Positions 1 through 7,073 of a stretch of 33,672 bases of DNA are shown here, in pieces. The notes beneath the pieces were generated by a model, which saw only the letters and a program-made list of their open reading frames with translations, had not been told where the DNA came from and did not search any database. Source of the DNA: Acetobacter senegalensis (GTDB taxonomy: Bacteria > Pseudomonadota > Alphaproteobacteria > Acetobacterales > Acetobacteraceae); assembly GCF_001580995.1 (NCBI RefSeq), contig NZ_LHZU01000110.1, forward strand, positions 1-33,672, in the 5' to 3' direction. Positions within the stretch are counted from its first letter, which is position 1. Each line of letters begins with the position of its first letter. A program made the translations under genes and the position numbers.

Positions 1-43
1 GCACACCGCACCAATCCCGCGTAGCGGGTTCGTTCCTCCCCCT
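1..43. other. Left flank of the IS with a small hairpin
   Basis: These 43 bases precede the insertion sequence. They contain a 5-bp hairpin, CCCGC (16-20), loop GTA, GCGGG (24-28), followed by a pyrimidine-rich stretch. It resembles a weak transcription terminator. Some IS1182-family elements are known to insert at or near palindromes, so this may be the target structure. Too little sequence is present to identify the interrupted locus. Confidence 0.3.
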
Positions 44-61
44 GATAGTGTTGAAAAAGTC
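44..61 (+). repeat. Left terminal inverted repeat of the IS
   Basis: This 18-bp end, GATAGTGTTGAAAAAGTC, pairs with the right end at 1550-1567 with one mismatch at position 16. The outer G is the last base shared with the other end, which sets the element boundary. Confidence 0.8.
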
Positions 62-115
62 GCGCTTGCTTTGAGAGTGAAGCACTGATTCACTCTTCGC
101 AGGAGGAACCTGCAA

Positions 116-1492
116 ATGATGGGTGATCGAACGAAAATACAGGAGGCACTGTTCTACGAGTTCCGTCTTGAAGATCATGTGCCAGCTGGCCACCTTTTGC
201 GTTCAATTGATCGCTTTGTTGATCTGGACGGCCTGCGTGAGCATCTTCGCCCATTTTACAGCGGCACGGGGCGGCCTTCGATCGATCCCGAACTGATCAT
301 CAGGATGTTAATCGTTGGCTACGTGATGGGTATTCGATCCGAGCGACGGTTATGTGAAGAAGTCCATCTTAACCTGGCCTACCGGTGGTTCTGTGGCCTT
401 GGTCTCAACGGCCCTGTGCCTGATCATTCGACATTCTCGAAAAACCGGCACGGACGCTTCCGGGAGAGTGATCTGCTTCGCCAAATGTTCGAAATGACCG
501 TCCGGCAGTGCATCGCCAAGGGGCTGGTGGGCGGTGAAGGCTTTGCGGTCGATGCCAGCACGATCAAGGCCGACGCTAATCGGCAGCGCAGTGTTCCGAG
601 CCCAGACAAGCTGCCAATCGAGGCAGCCCATCGTGCTGTGCGGGAGTATTTCTCGGTGCTGGACGATGCTGCATTTGGGTCTGCTACGCCCGTACAACCA
701 AAATATATCTCTCCGGTCGATCCTGCGGCACGTTGGAACGCTGCAAGCGGTGGCCAAGCTTATTATGCCTACTGCACAAATTACCTCATCGACCTTAAAT
801 CGGCTGTCATCATGGATGTAGAAACCACGACAGCCATCCGGCAGGCCGAGGTTACGGCGCAACGCCGAATGATAGAGCGTACGCAGGAAATATTTGGAAT
901 ATGGCCCGAAAGGCTTGCTGCGGATACAGCTTATGGATCCGCTGAAAATCTTGCGTGGCTGGTTCATGAGCGTGGCATAGAACCTCACATTCCGGTCTTC
1001 GACAAATCTGCCCGGCAGGACGGGACTTTCGAACGCCGAGATTTCACATATGACCACGTGCACGATCTTTACGTCTGTCCTGGTGGACAGGAACTGAAGC
1101 AGCTGTGGCGCAAGATCAACTCGGATCGACCAAACACCCCTCCCGACAACCTACTTCGATACCGTTCGTCGAAACTGGCGTGCGACGTATGCACTCTCAA
1201 ACAAAAATGCTGCCCCAATCAGCCCAATCGTAAAGTTCTGCGCTCTGTTCATGAAGGTGCTCGTGATATGGCCCGCGACATTGCCTTAACCGACGCCTAT
1301 ATTGTCACCAGACGAGAACGAAAGAAGGTCGAAATGCTGTTTGCTCACCTCAAGCGCATTTTGAAGATCGATCGGTTGAGGCTCAGAGGACCAAACGGCG
1401 CCCGTGATGAGTTTCATCTCGCCGCAGCTGCCCAAAATCTCCGCAAAATGGCGAAACTGATACCTTCCGGAGCGCCTGCCTTATCCACCTGA
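116..1492 (+). CDS. IS1182-family transposase (DDE)
   Basis: This 458-residue protein catalyses transposition of the surrounding element by a DDE-type cut-and-paste or copy mechanism. The N-terminal part (about residues 10-130) has the conserved region that precedes the catalytic core in IS5/IS1182-type transposases, including a TGRPSIDPELI-like segment near 51-61. Likely catalytic residues are D146 (in FAVDAST), D270 (in LAADTAYGS) and E406 (in RKKVEMLFAHLK). A cysteine cluster, CDVCTLKQKCC, at about 356-366 looks like the metal-binding knuckle often seen before the last acidic residue. An AGGAGG box at 101-106 lies 9 nt before the first ATG; a second ATG follows directly at 119. Length is normal for the family and there are no internal stops, so the enzyme is probably functional. 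Confidence 0.93.
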   Translation: MMGDRTKIQEALFYEFRLEDHVPAGHLLRSIDRFVDLDGLREHLRPFYSGTGRPSIDPELIIRMLIVGYVMGIRSERRLCEEVHLNLAYRWFCGLGLNGPVPDHSTFSKNRHGRFRESDLLRQMFEMTVRQCIAKGLVGGEGFAVDASTIKADANRQRSVPSPDKLPIEAAHRAVREYFSVLDDAAFGSATPVQPKYISPVDPAARWNAASGGQAYYAYCTNYLIDLKSAVIMDVETTTAIRQAEVTAQRRMIERTQEIFGIWPERLAADTAYGSAENLAWLVHERGIEPHIPVFDKSARQDGTFERRDFTYDHVHDLYVCPGGQELKQLWRKINSDRPNTPPDNLLRYRSSKLACDVCTLKQKCCPNQPNRKVLRSVHEGARDMARDIALTDAYIVTRRERKKVEMLFAHLKRILKIDRLRLRGPNGARDEFHLAAAAQNLRKMAKLIPSGAPALST

Positions 1493-1549
1493 GGCAAGAA
1501 AGCCGCAGGCATATCGAAGTGGTTTGGCAACACCTTCACTCTTCACCAT

Positions 1550-1567
1550 GAGTTTTTCAACACTATC
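1550..1567 (-). repeat. Right terminal inverted repeat of the IS
   Basis: Read on the minus strand this is GATAGTGTTGAAAAACTC, matching the left end (44-61) at 17 of 18 positions. A run of seven C follows the end at 1568. Confidence 0.8.
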
Positions 1568-1590
1568 CCCCCCAAAGCAGCCTACGATTT

Positions 1591-2793
1591 CTATACGCGA
1601 TCTGTGCAGAATTGCTCCCATTGCTTCATCATCTCCTGCCGCTTGTTGAGTAGATCTCCTCGCCGATAGGCGGCCTCGACCTTGTTACCAATGGCGTGGG
1701 CCAGTGCCATTTCTGCGACTTCCCGCGGGAAGTCGGTTTCTTCTGCTGCCCAGTCGCGAAAGCTGGAGCGCAGTCCGTGAATGGTTACGTCTTTAGTCCC
1801 AGCTGCACGATGGAGTGCTTTGGAGATGGCGACGTCACTGAGCGGTGATCCGATTTTGCCTCCGGGGAAAATCAGACCATCTGCAGAGGGAAGGGGGCGC
1901 AGTATTTCCATTCGTCGGAGCACGTTCAGGGCGCCTGTCGTCAAGGGCACGCGATGTTCCCGCTTTGCTTTCATGCGTGCCGCTGGGACGACCCAGATTT
2001 GCTTTTCGAGGTCAATCTCAGACCACCGTGCATGACGCACTTCACCAGAACGAGCCGCCGTCAGGCAGAGAAAACGGGCGGCAAGAGCCGCAGCGCCGTC
2101 TTGTCGCTCAAGTTGCGCAAACACAGAAGGAAGATCGTGATAAGGCACGGCCGCATGATGCACAACTTTTGCCACGGCTGTTGGTTTGGGAAGAATGTTG
2201 GCAAGATGACCGCGCCAACGCGCAGGGTTGTTGCCTTCGCGCCAATGATGACTGTGCGCGTAATCCAGAATACGTTCAATGCGCCCACGCAGGCGACTGG
2301 CTGTCTCCGTGGTGGTTTCCCAGATCGGCCGCAGTACGGCTAGAACATCCTCAGTCTGGACCTGAGCAATTGAGCGGTTGCCCAGGAGGGGGTAGATATG
2401 CCGGTCGAGCGAACTCCGCCACATGGGTGCGGAACGTGGGTCTTTCCAGGCGGGTGTCTGTTCTGTGATATAGTGTTCAGCAACCTCTCTGAAAGTCCGC
2501 TCCTTGGTAGCGCTTCGCTTTCTTTGGGCCTGTTCCTCCAGAGGATCACGTCCCTCCAGTAAAAGACGTCGAGCGTCGGTGGCTTTGCTGCGTGCTTCGG
2601 AAAGGGAGACGTCACGGGCTGGACCTAGTCCCATTTCCCGGCGCTTGCCGGTTAGCGGGCTTTTGTAACGAAAGGTCCAGGCACGTGTGTCACCTCGGAT
2701 TGTAATCCATAGGTTTCCACCGTCGCCATAAACACCATCTTTCAGGGTCGCGATCTTACGCACGGTTAACTGGTTCGGCGGAAGCTTGCTCAT
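1591..2793 (-). CDS. P4-type tyrosine recombinase (integrase)
   Basis: This 400-residue site-specific recombinase integrates and excises a genomic island or prophage. The N-terminal third (about 1-90) is the DUF4102-type arm-binding domain of P4/CP4-57 integrases (VYGDGGNLWITI, LGPARDVSLSEAR), then a SAM-like core-binding domain (about 98-190), then the catalytic domain. The active site appears complete: R248 (TAARSGEV), a Lys in the MKAKREHRVPL segment, H339 and R342 (HGLRSSFRDWA), H366 (LAHAIG) and nucleophile Y376 (EAAYRRGDLL). No strong Shine-Dalgarno sequence precedes the ATG at 2793. Such integrases usually lie beside a tRNA or tmRNA attachment site; I see none within 500 bp on the 5' side. 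Its 3' side is occupied by the IS, so the attachment site or cargo may be off the left edge. Confidence 0.93.
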   Translation of the reverse strand: MSKLPPNQLTVRKIATLKDGVYGDGGNLWITIRGDTRAWTFRYKSPLTGKRREMGLGPARDVSLSEARSKATDARRLLLEGRDPLEEQAQRKRSATKERTFREVAEHYITEQTPAWKDPRSAPMWRSSLDRHIYPLLGNRSIAQVQTEDVLAVLRPIWETTTETASRLRGRIERILDYAHSHHWREGNNPARWRGHLANILPKPTAVAKVVHHAAVPYHDLPSVFAQLERQDGAAALAARFLCLTAARSGEVRHARWSEIDLEKQIWVVPAARMKAKREHRVPLTTGALNVLRRMEILRPLPSADGLIFPGGKIGSPLSDVAISKALHRAAGTKDVTIHGLRSSFRDWAAEETDFPREVAEMALAHAIGNKVEAAYRRGDLLNKRQEMMKQWEQFCTDRV

Positions 2794-3314
2794 GGTCTTT
2801 TAATCCCATCTTCAGTCCCACCTTATATCATGCGGTTCGACACGTCTATATGCGGCGTCAGGTGGCGAGGATACAAGTTAATATACTGTTTTAACATAGA
2901 AAATGTATCTTTAGGCCCCTTGGGGTCTCGTCGTTTTGGCGGACACCCCTTCCGCCATCAGGTGATAAATTCTCCGATAAAATTTAAGAATAAGCTGGTC
3001 GGCTGAAGAAGCTCGTTCTTCTCATGCGTCTTTTTGTAAAGGGTTGCTGGGTAGCAATCTGGCAAAAGAGGTTGGTGCTTTTTAGTCCAGTTGAATCTGC
3101 GCGTCCTGGTGGTTTTGGGCAGATTGGTAATCCGCACGCCTCCTGCCCAAATAGTCGGGGTTGAGGGGAGCGGGGCATGTTCCGGCTGCCAAGAGATCAG
3201 TGCAATGCTCCAATTCTTCTCAACTCCGGGTATTTGTGCAACGCTTTCCGGCAGCAGGATGAGCGTCTGCCCGTTCTGCATCCTTCGGAAGCGTTGAAAC
3301 TAAAGGGCGTCACT
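2794..3314. other. Intergenic region between integrase and GST; one doubtful small ORF
   Basis: This 521-bp gap separates divergent genes and is AT-rich near 2870-2910. A 7-bp hairpin (TGGCGGA/TCCGCCA, about 2938-2958) has no T tract on either side. A minus-strand frame at 2958-3281 could encode 107 residues with a protein-like composition (FNWTKKHQPLLPDCYPATL), but its ATG is directly abutted by the only purine-rich stretch and I recognise no domain, so I do not call it. The plus-strand GST frame stays open back to about 3177 without a good start. This is also the likeliest place for an attachment site of the integrase. Confidence 0.4.
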
Positions 3315-3923
3315 ATGAAGCTGTATTTCTCACCAGGTGCGTGTTCTCTCGCTGCTCACATCATGCTGAACGAGACCGGATTGCCTCATGAGCTTGTGAA
3401 GGTGGACCTGAAAGAGAAAAAGACAGCCGATAATCAGGACTACACAGCAATCAATCCGCGTGGTGCTGTTCCGGCACTTGAAATTGCTCCCGGCGTGGTT
3501 TTGACGCAAAATGTTGCCGTTCTTACCTATATTGGCCAACAGTCTGACAACACGGAATTTCATCCGGTCCCAGATAGTCTTGAGTTTTATCGACTGCTTG
3601 AAGCCTTAGGATTCTGTGAAGACGTGCATGGCGCGATTGGGGCATTGTTCGCCCCCAATGTGCCGGATGCCACGCGCGAAAAGCTGATGGGCCTTATTGG
3701 GCGTCGTCTTGCGCAGGTAGAGGCCATTCTTGATCGTGGCGATAATGGCTACCTGTTGCCCGTTGGTTTTACACAGGCCGATGCCCTCATGGCGGTCATT
3801 CTGAATTGGACGACCCCTCTCAAAATCGACATCTCGGCTTATCCCAAGGTCAGTGCCCTGCGGGATAAAGTCTTCGCTCGGCCAGCGGCTCAAAAAGCCC
3901 TGAAAGAAGAAGGGCTGATCTAA
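3315..3923 (+). CDS. Beta-class glutathione S-transferase
   Basis: This 202-residue cytosolic protein conjugates glutathione to electrophiles or protects against oxidative damage. The N-terminal thioredoxin fold starts MKLYFSPGACSLAAH with C10, the residue that forms a mixed disulfide with glutathione in bacterial beta-class enzymes such as E. coli GstA. The cis-proline lies in NPRGAVPAL (about 48-55). The C-terminal part is the all-helical domain. The acidic residue that usually contacts the glutathione amino group in the LTE motif is Gln here (LTQNVAVL, about 63-70), a mild deviation. The frame is open 46 codons further upstream, but ATG 3315 starts exactly at the family N terminus and follows a weak AAAGGG. 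It is followed by a candidate terminator. Confidence 0.92.
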   Translation: MKLYFSPGACSLAAHIMLNETGLPHELVKVDLKEKKTADNQDYTAINPRGAVPALEIAPGVVLTQNVAVLTYIGQQSDNTEFHPVPDSLEFYRLLEALGFCEDVHGAIGALFAPNVPDATREKLMGLIGRRLAQVEAILDRGDNGYLLPVGFTQADALMAVILNWTTPLKIDISAYPKVSALRDKVFARPAAQKALKEEGLI

Positions 3924-3940
3924 CTACTCCATGTCTTGGG

Positions 3941-3976
3941 CCTGAGCCGGATAGGGTAGCCTCGGGTCAGGATTTT
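3941..3976 (+). terminator. Candidate terminator after GST
   Basis: CCTGAGCCG (3941-3949) pairs with CGGGTCAGG (3963-3971) with one mismatch, followed by ATTTT. It lies 18 bp after the GST stop. Confidence 0.5.
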
Positions 3977-4085
3977 ACGGCAGCCAAAAAGTAACGGTTG
4001 CCGTAAGGCTGTGGACGGAAAAGCAGGCAGCGGCGCTTATAATGTATTGCGAGTGGGCGCTCGCCGGATGCCAAACCACCCGATA

Positions 4086-4550
4086 CTATGTGTGACCGCA
4101 ATACGTCAGCCAGCGGGGCCAGATGGCCTCGACGGCATTTGTGCGATTGGCAACAAAAGCGGGGAGAGCAGTATCCTCAGTGCCCTCGGCATATCGGCGG
4201 TCTCCTGTTGGAACGACGATCACGGGCGCAGCGCCGAACTGATCGGCAGTAATATCAATGATGTAGCCACACGCTTCCACCCAGGCGTGACTTTGCCACC
4301 GTCCATTTGCATAGAAGCCAATAGGCCCAAGTTCAGGGCCCTCTTCAGAGTGGCGCGGCACTCCTGTTTTCCAAGTTGCTGTTATCCCAACGTGCCTGAG
4401 GGCTTTCACAACAAACAGACTGCTACGAGCACACGTATATTGGGACGGAACAGCAGGAAGCTTGCCTCCCCAAGCGGTGTGCCATTCGATCCACACCGGT
4501 TCAAGGAACGAGCGTGCCGTGGTTGCCATCTCTATCAGGTGCTTTTGCAT
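4086..4550 (-). CDS. Transglutaminase-like cysteine protein, function unknown
   Basis: This 154-residue protein resembles the transglutaminase-like papain fold. A candidate catalytic triad is visible in the usual order: C40 in YTCARSSLFV at the start of a helix, H88 in WQSHAWVEA, and D99 or D103 in YIIDITADQF. Spacing fits small stand-alone members, which include phage and plasmid proteins of unknown role and the leader peptidases of lasso peptide clusters. No signal peptide or membrane segment is present, and I see no lasso or RiPP precursor nearby. The start is uncertain: the ATG at 4550 lacks a clear ribosome binding site, and a second Met follows at residue 8. A longer plus-strand open frame overlaps it but has no protein-like features. 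It sits alone, convergent with GST, near the integrase, so it may have been acquired. Confidence 0.7.
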   Translation of the reverse strand: MQKHLIEMATTARSFLEPVWIEWHTAWGGKLPAVPSQYTCARSSLFVVKALRHVGITATWKTGVPRHSEEGPELGPIGFYANGRWQSHAWVEACGYIIDITADQFGAAPVIVVPTGDRRYAEGTEDTALPAFVANRTNAVEAIWPRWLTYCGHT

Positions 4551-4970
4551 ATCAATAAGCTTACGGCGGAAAATGGTCTTATGAAAAGATCGTCTTGCAA
4601 GCGCGTCTCTTTTGGTCAGGGAGGAGGCGTTGCGGTGGACGACATGAATTACCCAAAGAACAGAGCCCCGAATGCTTATTCACCGCTATCCTACTCATGG
4701 TTGAGAGGAAGACAGGAATGTTTGTGAGACAGTGGACCGGGGAATGATACGCCGGAGGGAAATTGCAGACGCAGATAAGAGGCTGATTGAATAGTCAGCA
4801 GGGGGGCTAGTGAGAGATTTTTGAGGCTGAAAAGGCGGATATAAAGGTGCGACGCTGGCAGGCTGCACGAAATTTAACGTATTCCACCCTTAAAAGACCT
4901 GCATACTGACCTCGCAGATTGTTCAAACCACCGTTCAGGTCAAATTGTATCAAGGAAAGGGGGCCACTGA
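4551..4970. other. Intergenic region between divergent genes, carrying repeat copy A
   Basis: This 420-bp gap holds the upstream regions of the transglutaminase-like gene (minus) and the acetyltransferase gene (plus). The only distinctive sequence I find is the 25-bp element at 4828-4852. No convincing small gene is seen. Confidence 0.5.
4828..4852 (+). repeat. 25-bp upstream element, copy A
   Basis: This copy matches 13847-13871 at 24 of 25 positions; the core is TGAAAAGGCGGATATAA, followed by one variable base and GGTGCGA. It lies 118 bp before the acetyltransferase ATG at 4971. Flanking sequence beyond the element is unrelated between the two copies apart from a few bases, so it is a discrete motif and not a long duplication. 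It could be an operator, a promoter core or a remnant of a mobile repeat. Confidence 0.65.
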
Positions 4971-5558
4971 ATGTCTTACGGGAAGAACGCGTTTTCATTA
5001 CTTCTCCGCTATTCTCTTGCTCATGAAATAGATGAGTGGGGGTGGGAAATTGGCCCACACAGTTACGGTGCTAACGGTTCACCTGTTGTTATTGAAGCGC
5101 AGTATGCCCGGCTCAGAATTGGCGATTATTGTTCCATTGCCCAAGAAGTGCTGATGATTCTGGGAAATCATCGGCCGGATACCGTGACAACGTACCCTTT
5201 CAAGGATCTGAGCAGTTTCTGGCCAGAGGCCGCAGACGCAACGGATGATCATTCCACCAAAGGAGATATCGTTCTTGGTAATGATGTCTGGATTGGAGCA
5301 CGGGCAACCATTCTCTCCGGTGTTACCATCGGGCACGGAGCCATTATTGCAACGGGTGCAGTCGTCACCAAAAACGTGCCGCCTTATGCAATTGTGGGCG
5401 GCAACCCGGCGCGTGTTCTCAAATATCGTTTTCCCGAAAAAATCATTGAACGCTTGCTGGCAGTGGCGTGGTGGGACTGGCCTGAAGACGTGATACGCGA
5501 GCGGATGCCAAAATTGATGAGCGACGATATTGAAGGCTTTCTCAAAGCTTTTGGGTAG
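4971..5558 (+). CDS. Hexapeptide-repeat O-acetyltransferase (CatB/Vat-like)
   Basis: This 195-residue left-handed beta-helix enzyme transfers acetyl groups from acetyl-CoA to a hydroxyl group. Members act on antibiotics (Vat, CatB) or on sugars and polysaccharides. The catalytic-loop histidine is in [15 protein letters not shown] (about 63-77), which matches the xenobiotic acetyltransferase signature. Hexapeptide repeats follow ([45 protein letters not shown], about 99-150), then a short helical tail with a WWDWPEDVI segment typical of the family. AAGGAAAGGGGG lies just before the ATG. The surrounding surface-glycan genes and the upstream element shared with a glycosyltransferase gene make a polysaccharide substrate more likely than an antibiotic; that is inference. 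Confidence 0.88.
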   Translation: MSYGKNAFSLLLRYSLAHEIDEWGWEIGPHSYGANGSPVVIEAQYARLRIGDYCSIAQEVLMILGNHRPDTVTTYPFKDLSSFWPEAADATDDHSTKGDIVLGNDVWIGARATILSGVTIGHGAIIATGAVVTKNVPPYAIVGGNPARVLKYRFPEKIIERLLAVAWWDWPEDVIRERMPKLMSDDIEGFLKAFG

Positions 5559-6094
5559 TCAAAGCCACCGACCATTACGCAAATCACCCTTTGCGAAACT
5601 GCCATCATAGTGGCCCTTGGCAAAAAAGGAGGGGAGGGGTTAGCCTGAAGCGTGTGACGGGGGGGAGTGTTTTTTCTCGCCATCCTCTTACCTTTCATAG
5701 TCGAAGGCATGATCTGCTTCCTGCGAGAGAGACTTGAAAAATCGCCAGTTGAAGACAGGCACAGGCTTGTTGAGCCTGACAAGACCGCTCAGACGGCGTG
5801 AGGTGGACGCGGAAGGGTGGTGATCCAAGCCGTCGTTCACGTGGAAAGAGGACGGTAAGCTCGGTTGGACCGCTTTCTCCATCAGACTATTGCCTGGCTG
5901 CAAGACGCTATCTGCAAAAGATACGACTGCACAAACAGGATCAGATGAAAGGAAAACAGCCTGAACGGACTTGATTTCCTGCCTCGTTTTTTCTGGCAGT
6001 TTGTTCTGGGCTGTTTTGTCTTGTCGTGGTCCTTGCGCCGGATTGGCCCCTCAAGCGTGAGGCTTGAGGGGATGCGCGGTCAGGAAGGCGCCAT
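5559..6094. other. Non-coding or degenerate region
   Basis: In this 536-bp gap I see no credible gene. Small open frames exist on both strands but lack ribosome binding sites and recognisable motifs. Two hairpins stand out: CAGGCT/AGCCTG (5762-5778), and a 10-bp stem CCCCTCAAGC (6047-6056) with GCTTGAGGGG (6062-6071). The second lies 24 bp past the nitroreductase stop and probably ends that transcript, although no T tract follows. Decayed remnants of an older gene cannot be excluded. Confidence 0.45.
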
Positions 6095-6745
6095 TTACAG
6101 GTTTGTAAAGATGGCCTGTTCCGGCAGGCGTGATTTGGGAAGCCGGGCGTTGAAATCTGCATCGGAGTGGTATCCAAGCGAGACAATAACTACCGGTGTC
6201 AGGTCTTTTTCTTTAAGGCCGAGTTCTTCTTCAAGAATGGACGCCTCAAAACCTTCCATCGGGGTGGCATCCACGCCAAGGAACGCAGCAGAAAGCAGAA
6301 GGAACCCTTGCGCAATGTATGTCTGCTTTTGCGCCCATGTTGCCACGTCTCCAGCCTGCTCATGAAGGCCGACAAAAGTTGCACGGCCCTTCTGCGCGAC
6401 ATCCCGGGCTTCATCGGTCGCAAAACGGCCGTCAGCCTGTTCCTGCGCGCCCAGTGTCTGAAGATAGTCGGGAGAGAGGGTGTTCCGCGCGCAGAGCACG
6501 ATAACGTGGGAGGCATCCAGAACACGGTTTACATTGAAGGAAAACACGCCACTGGTTGCTTTTGCAATCCGGGCTTTCCCTGCATCATTGTCAGCAACAA
6601 AGAAATGCCAGGGCTGCGAGTTAACGGAAGACGGGCTGTAGCGCAGCGCTTCCAATAACTGAGTTACGATACTGGCAGGAATTTTGCGGTTCTTGTCGTA
6701 AGCCTTGGTTGTGTGCCGATGGGTCAGGGTTTCCAGAAGGGTCAC
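6095..6745 (-). CDS. Oxygen-insensitive NAD(P)H nitroreductase NfsB
   Basis: This 216-residue FMN flavoprotein reduces nitroaromatics, quinones and related compounds with two electrons from NAD(P)H. It aligns over its whole length with E. coli NfsB: the N-terminal phosphate-binding HRHTTKAYD, the YSPSSVNSQPWHFFVA segment (about 36-51), LDASHVIVLCA (about 76-86), QEQADGRFAT, the VDATPMEGF segment and the C-terminal NARLPKSRLP. The start codon is GTG at 6745, with AGGAG 7 nt upstream; an out-of-frame ATG lies between them. The upstream leader contains a 9-bp inverted repeat (GACAGGAGA 6810-6818, TCTCCTGTC 6861-6869) that could be regulatory. It is a single-gene unit, transcribed away from the acyltransferase gene. 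Confidence 0.95.
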   Translation of the reverse strand: MTLLETLTHRHTTKAYDKNRKIPASIVTQLLEALRYSPSSVNSQPWHFFVADNDAGKARIAKATSGVFSFNVNRVLDASHVIVLCARNTLSPDYLQTLGAQEQADGRFATDEARDVAQKGRATFVGLHEQAGDVATWAQKQTYIAQGFLLLSAAFLGVDATPMEGFEASILEEELGLKEKDLTPVVIVSLGYHSDADFNARLPKSRLPEQAIFTNL

Positions 6746-7073
6746 AACATATCTCCTCGCTAAAACAGAATGGTCTGGAGAACCAGAGCGTTCAGGTTAG
6801 AAGATGCGGGACAGGAGAGATAGGGGGGATAAAGCGGGTCAACACCACGGGAAATGGAGGTCTCCTGTCTCTTTCTTCCCTCTCGCCATTTATTTTTTTC
6901 GCCGTGTAAATCCGTGCCCGGTCTTTGCCGTTAAGGCCTGAGGGTCAGCTACTCGGCATGTTCTCCTCCGACCCTTCTTTTCAGAACCAGACTACGCGTT
7001 TGAAAGACTTATTACAAAAAATAGCAGGCGTTTCCGCACATAATAAAAACCGTGGGCGTGTGAGTATTTCAAA
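6746..7073. other. Divergent promoter region of nfsB and the acyltransferase gene
   Basis: This 328-bp gap contains the inverted repeat GACAGGAGA (6810-6818) and TCTCCTGTC (6861-6869) on the nfsB side, a T-rich stretch near 6890-6900, and AT-rich sequence at about 7005-7050 that probably holds the promoter of the downstream acyltransferase gene. No small gene is apparent. Confidence 0.4.

Larger units (their letters stand above)
44..1567 (+). mobile_element. Complete IS1182-family insertion sequence (1524 bp)
   Basis: The element is bounded by 18-bp terminal inverted repeats that match at 17 of 18 positions and encloses one intact transposase gene. A subterminal TTCACTCTTC occurs at the left end (about 89-98) and again near the right end (about 1538-1547). 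An 8-bp hairpin (AGAGTGAA 74-81, TTCACTCT 89-96) lies just ahead of the ribosome binding site and could limit transposase translation. I cannot see a clear target-site duplication: both flanks are C-rich but differ. The intact gene and ends suggest a recent or still active copy. It sits 23 bp beyond the stop codon of the integrase gene, so it either inserted at the island edge or arrived with it. Confidence 0.85.

Noticed and set aside
1..43. The sequence GCGGGTTCG as the T arm of a truncated tRNA serving as attachment site
   Set aside because: The bases after the TTCG do not complete the T stem, and no acceptor end follows before the IS.
350..1063. A 237-codon frame opposite the transposase gene
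   Set aside because: It is a shadow of the transposase reading frame, with no start signal or domain.
30..1580. Target-site duplication of the IS
   Set aside because: Both flanks are C-rich, but no identical direct repeat of any fixed length abuts the two ends.
2958..3281. A 107-codon minus-strand frame upstream of the integrase gene
   Set aside because: Composition is somewhat protein-like, but the only purine-rich stretch touches the ATG with no spacing and I recognise no domain. Kept as a note in the intergenic entry.
4011..4727. A 238-codon plus-strand open frame overlapping the transglutaminase-like gene
   Set aside because: Its translation lacks domain-like character, it has no ribosome binding site, and the minus-strand frame carries a consistent Cys-His-Asp pattern.
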